A stretch of DNA of 64,000 nt from JAFLCM01 sp964510955. Lineage in GTDB: Bacteria > Planctomycetota > Phycisphaerae > Phycisphaerales > UBA1924. Positions 8,684 through 17,145 of the stretch are shown here, one piece after another. Position numbers and translations under genes: made by a program. The stretch lies in assembly GCA_964510955.1 (NCBI GenBank), contig CAZEDW010000018.1:18007-82006 (forward strand), written 5' to 3'. How positions within the stretch are numbered: position 1 is the stretch's first letter; every line of letters starts with the position of its first letter. A model generated the notes under the pieces. The model made no database searches, was not told where the DNA came from, and was given only the letters and a program-made list of their open reading frames with translations.

Positions 8684-9830
8684 GGCACTACGCTTTAGCG
8701 TGGGACCGACGTTGCCCGAGCAACCTGATCGCTATCACCGTCAGATGCTGCTGCCGGGTGTGGGGCCCGAGGGGCAGGCGCGGCTGGCCCGCTCGCACGC
8801 GGTCGTCATCGGCTGCGGGGCGCTGGGCACGGTGGCGGCGGACTCGCTGTGCCGCGCGGGCGTGGGGGCCATCACCATCGTCGACCGGGATGTTGTCGAG
8901 CTGACCAACCTTCAGCGGCAGACGCTGTTCGATGAGGCCGATGCGCGCGAGGGCGTTCCCAAGGCGGTCGCGGCCCAGCGCCGGCTGGCACAGGTGAACG
9001 GTTCGGTGCGGGTGGTGGCGCGTGTCGAAGACTTCACGCACCGCAACGCCGAGCGGCTCGCGGCGGGCGCAGATGTCCTGCTGGACTGCACGGACAACTT
9101 CCTGGCGCGGTACCTGGTGAACGACGTGAGCGTCAAGCTGTGCGTGCCCCATGTTTACGCCGGCGCCGTCGGGACGGTGGGGATGGCGCGGGCGGTGCTG
9201 CCTCGGCGTGGGGGCGCCGGGGCGCCGGCGCCCAAATGGCCGGACGATCTGGCCACGCCGTGCCTGCGGTGTCTGTTCGAGGAGGCGCCCGCTCCAGGCT
9301 CGACACCCACGTGCGACACGGCGGGCGTGCTGGGGCCGCCGGCGGGCGTAGCGGCGCTGATCCAGAGCGCCGAGGCGATCAAGATTCTGCTGGGACGGTT
9401 CGACCTGGTTCGGCGCGAACTCGTCGTCGCCGATCTGTGGGACGGGCCTGTCCGCACGATCGGGGTCGGCTCAGCGTTCGACGCGGAGTGCCCGTGCTGC
9501 GTTGGGCGCGGGTTTGCCTGGCTGAGCGGAGCGATGGACCCCGGGACCACGAGCCTGTGCGGGCGCAACGCCGTGCAGATCAACGGCGCGGGCGCCGATG
9601 AGAGCGACGGCGACGCGACGGTTGATCTCTTCACCTTGAGCGAACGGCTGCGCGCCCACGGCGAGGTGCTCGCGTCGGCGTCGCTGGTCCGCTGCGTGCT
9701 CCAGGGTGAGACCTCCGGCGAGGGCGAGCCGCTGGAGCTGACGGTGTTCCCCGATGGAAGGGCCATCGTGCGGGGGACCCGCGACAGCGGGCGGGCGCGG
9801 GCGGTGTTCGCGAAGTACGTGGGGGCGTAG
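8667..9830 (+). CDS. ThiF/MoeB/HesA-family adenylyltransferase (E1-like)
   Basis: This 387-residue protein has the family order: RYHRQMLLPGVGPEGQARL, then the nucleotide loop GCGALGTVAADSLCRAGVG with IVDRDVVELTNLQRQTLF. DCTDNFLARYLVND follows, then the Cys crossover region (TPTCDTAGVLGPPAGVAALIQSAEAIK). Cys pairs for zinc are CLRC and CPCC. Relatives adenylate the C-terminal Gly of ubiquitin-like sulfur carriers (ThiS, MoaD). The C-terminal 100 residues hold a beta-rich stretch (ELTVFPDGRAIVRGTRDSGRARAVFAKYVG) seen in planctomycete ThiF/MoeB homologues. No ThiS or MoaD gene is adjacent, so the pathway is not assigned. It overlaps the antiporter gene and may be coupled to it. Confidence 0.87.
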   Translation: MPGPAEALRFSVGPTLPEQPDRYHRQMLLPGVGPEGQARLARSHAVVIGCGALGTVAADSLCRAGVGAITIVDRDVVELTNLQRQTLFDEADAREGVPKAVAAQRRLAQVNGSVRVVARVEDFTHRNAERLAAGADVLLDCTDNFLARYLVNDVSVKLCVPHVYAGAVGTVGMARAVLPRRGGAGAPAPKWPDDLATPCLRCLFEEAPAPGSTPTCDTAGVLGPPAGVAALIQSAEAIKILLGRFDLVRRELVVADLWDGPVRTIGVGSAFDAECPCCVGRGFAWLSGAMDPGTTSLCGRNAVQINGAGADESDGDATVDLFTLSERLRAHGEVLASASLVRCVLQGETSGEGEPLELTVFPDGRAIVRGTRDSGRARAVFAKYVGA

Positions 9831-9972
9831 GACCCGCCGGCCCGTGCCGTGGGCTTCGCCGTCCGCCGCGATACCCGTGCCGAGCGACAAACACTCACGG
9901 GCATCGCGAACAGGTTGAACCTCCGACACTCCCCGGCCGTTCGTGCGCGCTTCACCCGATACCATCCCACCC

Positions 9973-11637
9973 ATGTCCGCCCACGCCCCCACACCGACCG
10001 ATCCGACCAGCCCCGGCGCACCCGAGGAGGTATCGCCGGGACGCCTCGAAGCCCAGCGGCGACAGAACCGCGACGCGATCAGGGCGCTCAAAGTGGACCC
10101 TTATGGAGAGCGCACGACGGGGCTGTCGAACATCGCGACGGCGCGCGGGGCGTACAGCGCCGAGGCGGACGCGGCGTACCAGGCGGCCGCCGCGGCGGCC
10201 AAGGCCAGCCCCGGCGCTCCCGTCGCCGACACGCGCCCGGTCGTCAAGGTCGCCGGGCGCGTCGTGCTGAAGCGCGACGGCGGGAAGCTGATCTGGCTGC
10301 AGTTCCGCGACCACACCTCCGGGCCGGCGCGCGAGGGCGAAGCCGGCGCGTCGCCGACGCCGGACGGCGGCGCGGAGGGCGCGATGGTGAAGGACCTGCA
10401 GGTCGCCGTCAGCATGAAGGACTGCGCCGCGCCGGGGTTCGACCTGACCAAGCTGTGCGACCTGGGCGACATGCTCATCGTCACCGGCCCCTTGATGAAG
10501 ACCAAGACCGGCGAGATCACGGTGTGGGCCTCGTCGGTGCAGATGGCGTGCAAGAGCATCGCCCCGCCGCCGGAAAAGTGGAGCGGCCTGCAGGACACCG
10601 AGATCAGGTATCGGCGCCGCTACGTCGATCTGTACGCCAACCCCGAGACGATGCAGGTGGCCAAGCTGCGGGCGCTGCTCATGCGTGAAATCCGCGAGCT
10701 GCTGCACGAGCGCGGGTTCATGGAGGTGGAGACGCCCACGCTCCAGACGCTCGCCGGCGGCGCAGCGGCCAAGCCGTTCGTCACCCATATGAACGCCCTG
10801 GACATCGACCTGTTCATGCGCGTGGCGCCGGAGCTGTACCTCAAGCGGCTGCTGGTGGGCGGGATGCCGCGCGTCTTCGAGTGGTCACGCAACTTCCGCA
10901 ACGAGGGACTGGACCGCTCGCACAACCCCGAGTTCTCGATGCTCGAGCTGTACGAGGCGTTCGGCAGCTACGAGACGATGATGGAGATCGTCGAGGAGAT
11001 GGTGAAGCGGTGCGCTCGGCGGGTAAAGGCGGAGTGGTCGCCGGGCGGGGACGTCCTCGCGCTACCCTACGGCGACCTGAAGATCGACTACGGGCGCCCG
11101 TTCGAGAAGGTCACCTACGAGGCCCTGTTCGAGAAGGCCCTTGGCTTCTCGATGCACGATTCTGCCCGCGTCCGCGCCGAGGCCAAGAAGCACGGCCACA
11201 AGACCGACGGCGTCGCCGACATCCTGCTGGTCAACGCGCTGTTCGACCGCGCCGAGGAGGCGATCGACCCCCGCCGACCCACGTTCCTGATGGACTACCC
11301 CGCGGCGCTGTGCCCGCTGACGCGGTCGAAGAAGGACCGACCAGAGGTCGCCGAGCGCTTCGAGCTGTTCATCGGCGGGATGGAGCTGGGCAATGCCTAC
11401 ACCGAGCTGAACGACCCGGACATCCAGGAGGCTAAGTTCAAGGAGCAGCTCGCCGGTATTGATGCCGAGGAGAGCACGTTCCGCACGTTTGATGAAGACT
11501 TTGTGTACGCGCTGAAGGTGGGCATGCCGCCGGCGGGCGGGCTGGGGGTGGGGATCGACCGGCTGATGATGCTGCTGCTGAATCAGAAGAGCATCCGCGA
11601 CGTGCTGCTGTTCCCGCTGATGAGGCCGGTGGAGTAG
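9973..11637 (+). CDS. lysS: Lysyl-tRNA synthetase, class II
   Basis: This 554-residue protein charges tRNA-Lys. The N-terminal OB-fold domain contains KVAGRVVLKRDGGKLIWLQFRD; a charged linker inserted after it (REGEAGASPTPDGGAEG) is unusual. The catalytic core has motif 1 (GFMEVETPTLQTLAGGAAAKPF), motif 2 (FRNEGLDRSHNPEFSMLELYEAF) and motif 3 (GGLGVGIDRLMMLL). LLFPLMRP is the normal C-terminus. An in-frame ATG lies 10 codons upstream; I chose 9973 because the alternative start adds only a short unrelated peptide. It appears to be monocistronic, with a convergent acetyltransferase gene downstream. Confidence 0.95.
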   Translation: MSAHAPTPTDPTSPGAPEEVSPGRLEAQRRQNRDAIRALKVDPYGERTTGLSNIATARGAYSAEADAAYQAAAAAAKASPGAPVADTRPVVKVAGRVVLKRDGGKLIWLQFRDHTSGPAREGEAGASPTPDGGAEGAMVKDLQVAVSMKDCAAPGFDLTKLCDLGDMLIVTGPLMKTKTGEITVWASSVQMACKSIAPPPEKWSGLQDTEIRYRRRYVDLYANPETMQVAKLRALLMREIRELLHERGFMEVETPTLQTLAGGAAAKPFVTHMNALDIDLFMRVAPELYLKRLLVGGMPRVFEWSRNFRNEGLDRSHNPEFSMLELYEAFGSYETMMEIVEEMVKRCARRVKAEWSPGGDVLALPYGDLKIDYGRPFEKVTYEALFEKALGFSMHDSARVRAEAKKHGHKTDGVADILLVNALFDRAEEAIDPRRPTFLMDYPAALCPLTRSKKDRPEVAERFELFIGGMELGNAYTELNDPDIQEAKFKEQLAGIDAEESTFRTFDEDFVYALKVGMPPAGGLGVGIDRLMMLLLNQKSIRDVLLFPLMRPVE

Positions 11638-11694
11638 CCCTGTACACAGGCGAGCCGCGGATTCCGCATTCCACCGCAATGAGCCTTGTCGAAC

Positions 11695-12162
11695 TCACCT
11701 CGCTCCGTACGGGTTCTCGATCACCCGCTGCATCGCCCTGCCCGGCTCGGGCAAGGGGGCAAACCCGAACTGCCGGTACAGCCGGTGCGCGTCCCGGGTC
11801 ATGAGCATCCAGCGGCGCAGGCCCTGCAGCTCGGGGTGGGTCGTGATGCACTGCATGAGCAGCTTTGACAGACCGCGCCCGCGGTGGGACTCGAGCACGA
11901 ACACGTCGGCGAGGTAGGCGTAGGTGGCGCGGTCGGTGACGATGCGGGCGAAGCCCACCTGGCGCCGGGGCTGGACGTCCCCGGGTGCGCCGGCGTCGTA
12001 CACCCCGAAACTGATCGAGTTTGCCGCCGCCTTTTCCACGAGATGGCGCGGGATGCCGGGCGACCAGTAGCAGGTGCTCAGGTACCCGTGCACCACGTCG
12101 AAATCGATCAGGGCGGGATCATCGGAGACCAGGTATGGCGGCTGGGTGAGGGTGTGTGCCAC
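11695..12162 (-). CDS. GNAT-family N-acetyltransferase
   Basis: This 155-residue protein has a GNAT fold. The core strands are VGFARIVTDRATYAYLADVFVL and the acetyl-CoA pyrophosphate loop is HRGRGLSKLLMQ (R/Q-x-x-G-x-G/A motif). LMTRDAHRLYRQFGFAPL is the C-terminal signature, where the Tyr usually helps protonate the leaving thiolate. Planctomycete and proteobacterial relatives of this short type are annotated as general N-acetyltransferases; the acceptor cannot be told. It is convergent with lysS and divergent from the exported methyltransferase-like gene. Confidence 0.85.
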   Translation of the reverse strand: MAHTLTQPPYLVSDDPALIDFDVVHGYLSTCYWSPGIPRHLVEKAAANSISFGVYDAGAPGDVQPRRQVGFARIVTDRATYAYLADVFVLESHRGRGLSKLLMQCITTHPELQGLRRWMLMTRDAHRLYRQFGFAPLPEPGRAMQRVIENPYGAR

Positions 12163-12246
12163 GGAAGGGGATCGTTGGCGCGCCGGCGGAGCGACGCAGC
12201 GGGCGCGCCGCTCGGCGGTACGCTGCCTTCAGAAGGAGACACCCCC

Positions 12247-13377
12247 GTGCGAAACCACTGGATGATCGGCTCGCTGTTGGCTTGCGTTTGCGGCGCGACC
12301 CTGGCGGCAGGGGAACCACCGGTGCCGCAGCCACCCGGGGGATCGGGGGCCGTCCCGGATGGGGGCAAGGCCCCGGAGTTGACCGGTGCCGCGCGGATCA
12401 AGGCCGATGCGCCGCGGCTGCTGCCGATGCTCGAGTCGCGCCTGGCACGGGTGTTCGCCCGGGCGGCGGAGGGGCTGCCCAGCGTCAGTCCCCGCACGCT
12501 GTGGGTGAACAAGGAGAAGCGCGCGTGGTACACGCCCGCGGAGCGTGACGCGCTGCCGGAGGCCGAACGCGCGGCGCTCGCCGAGCGCCCGTGCGACGAG
12601 GAGTTCTATTACACGACCCGCTACGGCTCGCCGCTGGCCTACGCCCGCGCGCTGGACGTGCTGGCCTCGCGGGCCGGCAAGGACTTCGATGACTTCCGCG
12701 GCAAGCGCATCATCGACTACGGCTACGGCACCATCGGGCACCTCCGGATCATGGCCTCGCTGGGCGCGCACTGCATCGGCATCGAGACCGACACCAGCCT
12801 CGCCAAGCTCTACAACCAGCCCGGCGACACGGGGATCATCCCCGGCTGGGCGGCGCACGGGCTGCACGAGGTGGTGGCGGTTCCCGACGGGTCGATCCGC
12901 CTGCTTACCGGGCGGTTCCCGGTGGACCCGGGTTGCACGCCGGCGGACATCAAGCCGCTCGCGCCCGAGGGTGTCGACCTGTTCATCTCCAAGAACACGC
13001 TGAAGAACGGCTACATCCACCCGTCGGAGCCGGTCGACAAGCGGATGCTGGTGGACCTGGGCACGGGCGAGGCGGCGTTTCTTGACGCGGTGCACGGGGT
13101 GCTGCACCCCGATGGGTGGTTCCTGATCTACAACCTCTCGCCGGCGCCCTCCAAGCCCGGCGAGAAGTACAAGCCGTGGAGCGACGGGAGGTGCCCGTTC
13201 TCGCGCGAGCAGCTCGAGAACGCCGGCTTCGAGGTGCTGGTGTTCGACGAAAACGATGATGGGGCGGCCCGAAAGCTCGGCGCGGCGCTGGGTTGGGACA
13301 AGGACGGCATGGACCTGGCCAATGATCTGTTCGCGCACTGGACCCTGGCGCGGCGGATCGACATCAAGGCAAAATGA
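12247..13377 (+). CDS. Exported SAM-methyltransferase-like protein
   Basis: This 376-residue protein starts at GTG 12247, with AAGGAG at 12233-12238 eight bases ahead. The frame is open further upstream, but that part overlaps the divergent acetyltransferase gene. The N-terminus (HWMIGSLLACVCGATLAAGEPP) reads as a signal peptide, with a Cys in the h-region, followed by a Pro/Gly-rich linker. From about residue 150 a class I methyltransferase-like Rossmann core appears: GKRIIDYGYGTIGHLRIMA (motif I), GAHCIGIETD (acidic post-motif) and VDLFISKNTLKNGYIHP, with a late HGVLHPDGWFLIYNLSP strand. An exported SAM-dependent enzyme would lack its cofactor, so either the signal peptide call is wrong or the domain has another role. 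Function unknown. Confidence 0.75.
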   Translation: MRNHWMIGSLLACVCGATLAAGEPPVPQPPGGSGAVPDGGKAPELTGAARIKADAPRLLPMLESRLARVFARAAEGLPSVSPRTLWVNKEKRAWYTPAERDALPEAERAALAERPCDEEFYYTTRYGSPLAYARALDVLASRAGKDFDDFRGKRIIDYGYGTIGHLRIMASLGAHCIGIETDTSLAKLYNQPGDTGIIPGWAAHGLHEVVAVPDGSIRLLTGRFPVDPGCTPADIKPLAPEGVDLFISKNTLKNGYIHPSEPVDKRMLVDLGTGEAAFLDAVHGVLHPDGWFLIYNLSPAPSKPGEKYKPWSDGRCPFSREQLENAGFEVLVFDENDDGAARKLGAALGWDKDGMDLANDLFAHWTLARRIDIKAK

Positions 13378-13381
13378 AAAC

Positions 13382-13406
13382 AGGGCGCGCCGAGTCGGCG
13401 CGCCCC
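13382..13406 (-). terminator. Strong hairpin between convergent genes; terminator for the minus-strand gene
   Basis: Arms GGGCGCGCC (13383-13391) and GGCGCGCCC (13397-13405) are perfectly complementary around a 5-base loop. Read on the minus strand, the hairpin is followed by a TTTT run (complement of the AAAA at 13378-13381), so it should end transcription of the gene at 13439-14137. It lies four bases after the stop of the plus-strand gene and may act on both. Confidence 0.7.
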
Positions 13407-13438
13407 GCCCTGGGAGAAACACATGATCCGTCGGAGGC

Positions 13439-14137
13439 TTACGCCCGGGCCTTGCGGCGCGGGGCGGCCATCAAGAGGCCCGCGACCGCGAGGGCGGCGG
13501 CGCCGGGGGTGGGCACCGTCGGGGGCAGCTCGGTGATCTGGTCCTGGGCGCTGCTCGAGCGGAGCACCACCAGCTCGCGGAGGATGGGGGCGCCGCCGGG
13601 GGCGGGGTTGGACAGCGCGTTGGCCGCGTTGGTGATGAGCGCCTGGGCGGCGGTGCGCTGGGTGCTGGTGGAGTTCACCTTGAACGTGCCGGTGCTCAGG
13701 TTGTTGTTCGTGTCGTAGATGACCTCCCAGATGGCGAGCTGCAGGGCCGCCGACTCGTTGGCGGTGTCGGCGCCGGGCTTGTAGCTGGTCCACAACTGGC
13801 GGAGCATCGACTGCTGGGCCGGGGTGTAGCCGGCGTCGGTCAGCGAGAGGACGTTGTAGGTGTAGGTGTTGCCGCTGCTGACGTTCTGGGCGAGGTCGAC
13901 GCAGTAGGTGTCGAACGTAATCGGCACGGTGTTATCGACGCCGGCGCCGGGGGCGTCGGTGCGGGTCCAGTGGAACTGGACGGTCTTGACGTCGCCGTTG
14001 TAGATGCCGCCGGAGGCGGTGATGTTCGAGTTCTGTGAGAGCGTGTAGGTGAATTTGCCCTTCAGGGTGCCGGCGGACGCCGCGCCGCAGGCGGCGATCA
14101 GACCGAGGGCGAAGACGGTGGTACGCATCGAACGCAT
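13439..14137 (-). CDS. Thioester-domain-like exported protein with PEP-CTERM-type tag
   Basis: This 232-residue protein starts at ATG 14137, which has an AGAGGAG-type site just ahead; an upstream in-frame start adds unrelated sequence. It has a signal peptide (TTVFALGLIAACGAASA). The core holds TYCVDLAQ (Cys79) and, 54 residues later, ALQLAIWEVI (Gln133). These match the YC-hydrophobic and hydrophobic-Q-x-x-hydrophobic-W pair of thioester domains (TED), where Cys and Gln form an internal thioester that can attach covalently to host amines. The C-terminus (VPTPGAAALAVAGLLMAAPRRKARA) is a PEP-CTERM-like sorting tag. The thioester assignment is inferred from motif spacing only. Confidence 0.72.
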   Translation of the reverse strand: MRSMRTTVFALGLIAACGAASAGTLKGKFTYTLSQNSNITASGGIYNGDVKTVQFHWTRTDAPGAGVDNTVPITFDTYCVDLAQNVSSGNTYTYNVLSLTDAGYTPAQQSMLRQLWTSYKPGADTANESAALQLAIWEVIYDTNNNLSTGTFKVNSTSTQRTAAQALITNAANALSNPAPGGAPILRELVVLRSSSAQDQITELPPTVPTPGAAALAVAGLLMAAPRRKARA

Positions 14138-14496
14138 GGGCAAGACTCCTCTGTGGTTTTGCAGGCCGTGGGCGCACCGATCGCGCGGCGGTACACACGC
14201 CGGGACGAACGGAACCCATCTGGACAGACCCCGGAACACAGTCCCCGCAAAGCCGCGCACGCGGTGCGGGCCGCCGACTCAGCCCGGCCCTGTGCGCGGG
14301 GGTGAGATGGGCGACACATTCAACATGCAATGCAAGCCGGGCCGGGGCAAGCCGGGGCGCGATGCGCCGGGGTTATGGCCCGTCACCCGTCGCGCCGCCC
14401 GCACACGCCGCAGAAAACCAGTGGTTCTCGGGCACGCGGCGGGGCGGTGGGCGCCGTGGGGCAGGTCGTGCTTGAAGCCAAGCCGCCCCGGGGGTG
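14138..14496. other. Intergenic region, no gene seen
   Basis: This 359-base space lies between two minus-strand genes. I found no convincing reading frame; the apparent frames are GC-driven. It must contain the promoter of the TED-like gene. A G/C-rich stretch near 14330-14390 repeats the word GCCGGGGC twice but does not form an obvious stem. Confidence 0.5.
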
Positions 14497-15276
14497 TCAC
14501 CGACCCTCGTAGAGCCGATCCGCCAGCCAGTCGTTCAACTCAGGCACGGCCCGGATCTTCTCCGCCGTCGCGTCGATGTTGTAGGGCACGCGGAAGAACT
14601 TGACGCCCTCGGGATAAAGCACGGCGTAGCTGGCCCGCGGGTCGTGGTCGCGGGGCTGGCCGACGCTGCCGACGTTGATGACGGCCTTTTCCTTGCCGCT
14701 GAACTCGTACGAGCCGCCGTTGCCGATTTCATCCGGAGGATAAAAGTCCGGCTCGCTGGTGAACACGCCCGGGACATGGGTGTGACCGACCACGGCGATG
14801 CCGTCGATCAGGTCGAACACGCCCTTGATCTTGTCCGGGGCGCTCACCACGTCGTCGGGGAAGATGTACTCGTTGATGGGCCGGCGCGGCGAGCCGTGCA
14901 CCGCCAGGATGGGACGCTTGCCGTCGGGCGGGGTGTCCACGACCCGCACGCGCAGGCGCCCGAGGAACTCGTAGCGCCGGGCCTTGGCGTCGGGGTCGGC
15001 GGTGTTGTCGAACTGCTCGCGGGTCCAGTAGGCGGCGGCCTCGGCGCCGGGGTTGAAGTTGGTGGGCTCGTAGAGCACGCCGAAGTCGTGGTTGCCCATC
15101 AGCGACCACTCGCACCGGGTGGCGACGAGGTCGACGCATTCCAGCGGCTCGGGCCCGTACCCGATGATGTCGCCCAGGCACACGATCCGGGTGATGCCCT
15201 TGGACTCGATGTCCGCCAGGACCGACTTGAGGGCCTCGGCGTTGCCGTGGATGTCACTGATGAGGGCGGTGGGCAC
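14497..15276 (-). CDS. Calcineurin-like metallophosphoesterase
   Basis: This 259-residue protein starts MPTALISDIHGNAEALKSVL, the first metal motif (D-x-H). Next come IVCLGDIIGYGPEP (GD motif), SLMGNHDFGV (GNHD), LAVHGSPR (H-G) and VVGHTHVP (GHTH), the complete set of binuclear metal ligands of this superfamily. The length and the absence of extra domains resemble the YfcE/diadenosine-type group. The substrate cannot be told from sequence; a cytoplasmic location is expected since no signal peptide is seen. A G-rich tract lies about 50 bases upstream of its start. Confidence 0.9.
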   Translation of the reverse strand: MPTALISDIHGNAEALKSVLADIESKGITRIVCLGDIIGYGPEPLECVDLVATRCEWSLMGNHDFGVLYEPTNFNPGAEAAAYWTREQFDNTADPDAKARRYEFLGRLRVRVVDTPPDGKRPILAVHGSPRRPINEYIFPDDVVSAPDKIKGVFDLIDGIAVVGHTHVPGVFTSEPDFYPPDEIGNGGSYEFSGKEKAVINVGSVGQPRDHDPRASYAVLYPEGVKFFRVPYNIDATAEKIRAVPELNDWLADRLYEGR

Positions 15277-15833
15277 GGGGGGAGGAAAAGCGAAAAGTGG
15301 GAAAGCGAAAAGCGAAAATGTCGCGGGGGGAGGCGGGGGAGGCGGGGGGGCGGGGGAGGGGCGAGACGAGGTGGAGAGGTGATCGGATGAGTTACGGACT
15401 GGCGGGGCGGGGCCCTCGGGAAAGAGAGCGAGCGGGGGCGAGGCGGAGCGCGGCGTGGCGCGCCCACGTCTGAATGGGCATGTCCCGCGGCGCGTTCATC
15501 CATGAACGGGGGCGAACATGCTAACGGGAACCGGCCCCCGGGTAAACGCCCTGTGCCGTCTGTCGCTCACGACATGCGACAGGAACGCCGATTGAGGCTG
15601 AGTATTGTTCGGTATTGAGATATCGGTCTTCGGACGTGGACTTGGCGGATTCGAGAACTAGGATCATCCGAGCGGTGGTCGAATCGCTCGCACGCAGGTC
15701 GATGCGGCCACCCCAACGGCCCCCACAGCCACCTACCGCCCGCCGCCAGGCCCATCCCGTCTTCGCCGTTCCGCCGTTCAGTTTTCGCTTTCACAGCCCC
15801 ACCCGGCTCACCAGAGCCTCCCGGACCCGCCCC
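15277..15833. other. Divergent intergenic region with purine repeats and a G-quadruplex-type tract
   Basis: This region of about 560 bases lies between the phosphoesterase (minus) and clpP (plus). At 15296-15318 the word GCGAAAA is repeated. At 15325-15361 there are consecutive runs of G6, G5, G7, G5 and G4 separated by 1-4 bases. No reading frame is convincing until clpP. Promoters for both genes are expected here, but I could not pick out boxes with confidence. Confidence 0.6.
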
Positions 15834-16403
15834 ATGAGCATCAACTACCAGCGCACCCGCGAGATGACCATCGACGAGCTTCTGCTCGAGAACCGCGTGG
15901 TGTTCCTGTTCGGCGAGATCAACCAGGCGTCCGCGGCCCGCGTGACGATGCAGATGCTGTACCTGGAGAACCAGAAGAAGGGCCAGGACATCAACCTGTA
16001 CATCAACTCCCCCGGCGGGAGCGTGGACGACACGCTGAGCATCTACGACACGCTGCGGTTCATCAGCAGCAAGGTGTCGACGTATTGCCTGGGCCGGGCC
16101 TACTCCGGGGCGGCGCTGCTGCTGGCCGCTGGGGAAAAGGGCAAGCGGTACATCCTGCCCCACGCCAAGGTGATGATCCACCAGCCCTACGGCGGGGTGA
16201 CCGGCCAGGCCGCCGACATCAAGATCCAGGCCGAGGAGATCATCAAGGCCAAGCGCGTCCTCAACGAGATCATCGCACGTCACACCGGCAAGCCGTACGA
16301 CCAGGTCCAGGCCGACAGCGAGCGTGACAAGTACTTCAACGCCGGGCAGGCCAAGGAGTACGGCCTGATCGATGAGATTCTGGAAGCGCCCGAGAAGAAG
16401 TGA
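15834..16403 (+). CDS. clpP: ATP-dependent Clp protease proteolytic subunit, first copy
   Basis: This 189-residue serine peptidase forms the Clp barrel. The start at ATG 15834 gives the normal ClpP length; the open frame upstream is not conserved. The catalytic Ser lies in LGRAYSGAALLLAAG, the His in PHAKVMIHQPYGG and the Asp in SERDKYFNAGQA. NSPGGSV is the substrate-binding loop. The usual AASMGA around the Ser reads AYSGAA here, an atypical entrance to the active site. A second clpP follows 108 bases downstream, so the two subunits may form a mixed barrel as in other two-clpP operons. Confidence 0.93.
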   Translation: MSINYQRTREMTIDELLLENRVVFLFGEINQASAARVTMQMLYLENQKKGQDINLYINSPGGSVDDTLSIYDTLRFISSKVSTYCLGRAYSGAALLLAAGEKGKRYILPHAKVMIHQPYGGVTGQAADIKIQAEEIIKAKRVLNEIIARHTGKPYDQVQADSERDKYFNAGQAKEYGLIDEILEAPEKK

Positions 16404-16411
16404 TGCGTAGG

Positions 16412-16500
16412 CACTGGGGACTAGGCACTGGGCACTAGTTCCGATACGGTGCGCGTCGGTCCCCTCTTACCAGTGCCTAGTGCCCAGTCCCTAGTGCCTT
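16412..16500. repeat. Imperfect inverted repeat built of GGCACTRG-type units
   Basis: The left arm (about 16412-16440) contains GGCACT, GGGACT, GGCACT and GGGCACTAG units in a row. The right arm (about 16471-16499) has the complementary units CCAGTGCCTAGTGCCCAGTC and CCTAGTGCC. The arms can pair over nearly 29 bases with some G-T pairs around a 30-base loop. It fills almost the whole gap between the two clpP genes. Confidence 0.75.
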
Positions 16501-16511
16501 CGGCAAACCCC

Positions 16512-17138
16512 ATGTCTACCCTCGTCCCCATCGTCGTCGAGAACACCGGGCGCGGCGAGCGCGCGTACGACATCTACTCGCGCCTGCTCAAGGACCGCAT
16601 CGTCTTCGTCGGGGGCGGGATCGACGACGACATCGCCAACCTGGTCGTCGCCCAGCTCCTGTTCCTGGCCAACGAGAACGCCAAGGCCGACATCCACCTC
16701 TACGTCAACTCCCCCGGCGGGAGCGTGACGGCGGGGCTGGCCATCGTCGACACCATGAACTTCATCGAGTCCGATGTGTGCACCTACATCGTCGGGCAGG
16801 CCGCCAGCATGGGCAGCGTCATCGCCGCCGCGGGGGCCAAGGGCAAGCGCTTCGCGCTCACCAACGCCCGGAACCTGATGCACCAGCCGCTGATCGGCGG
16901 GGTGCTGGAGGGCCAGGCGACCGACCTGGAGATCGAGGCCAAGGAGATGCTCCGCCTCCGCGACCGCCTCTACGACATCTACGCCCGTGCCACCGGCAAG
17001 AACGCCAAGGAGATCGAGGCGGACTGCGACCGCAACAAGTGGCTGGACGAGAAGGAGATGATGGAATACGGTCTCATCGACCGCGTCCTCACCCGGATGC
17101 CCAGCATCGCGCGGGACACGACGGACCGGCCGAACTAA
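16512..17138 (+). CDS. clpP: ATP-dependent Clp protease proteolytic subunit, second copy
   Basis: This 208-residue paralogue starts at ATG 16512; residues before it in the open frame come from the repeat. It carries the canonical active-site Ser in GQAASMGSVIAAAG, the His in ARNLMHQPLIGG and the Asp in CDRNKWLDEKE, with NSPGGSV. The N-terminus VPIVVENTGRGERAYDIYSRLLKDRIVFVGG is the typical axial-loop region of main ClpP subunits. This copy is therefore the more conventional of the pair. No clpX or trigger factor gene is adjacent. Confidence 0.94.
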   Translation: MSTLVPIVVENTGRGERAYDIYSRLLKDRIVFVGGGIDDDIANLVVAQLLFLANENAKADIHLYVNSPGGSVTAGLAIVDTMNFIESDVCTYIVGQAASMGSVIAAAGAKGKRFALTNARNLMHQPLIGGVLEGQATDLEIEAKEMLRLRDRLYDIYARATGKNAKEIEADCDRNKWLDEKEMMEYGLIDRVLTRMPSIARDTTDRPN

Positions 17139-17145
17139 GAAGGAT

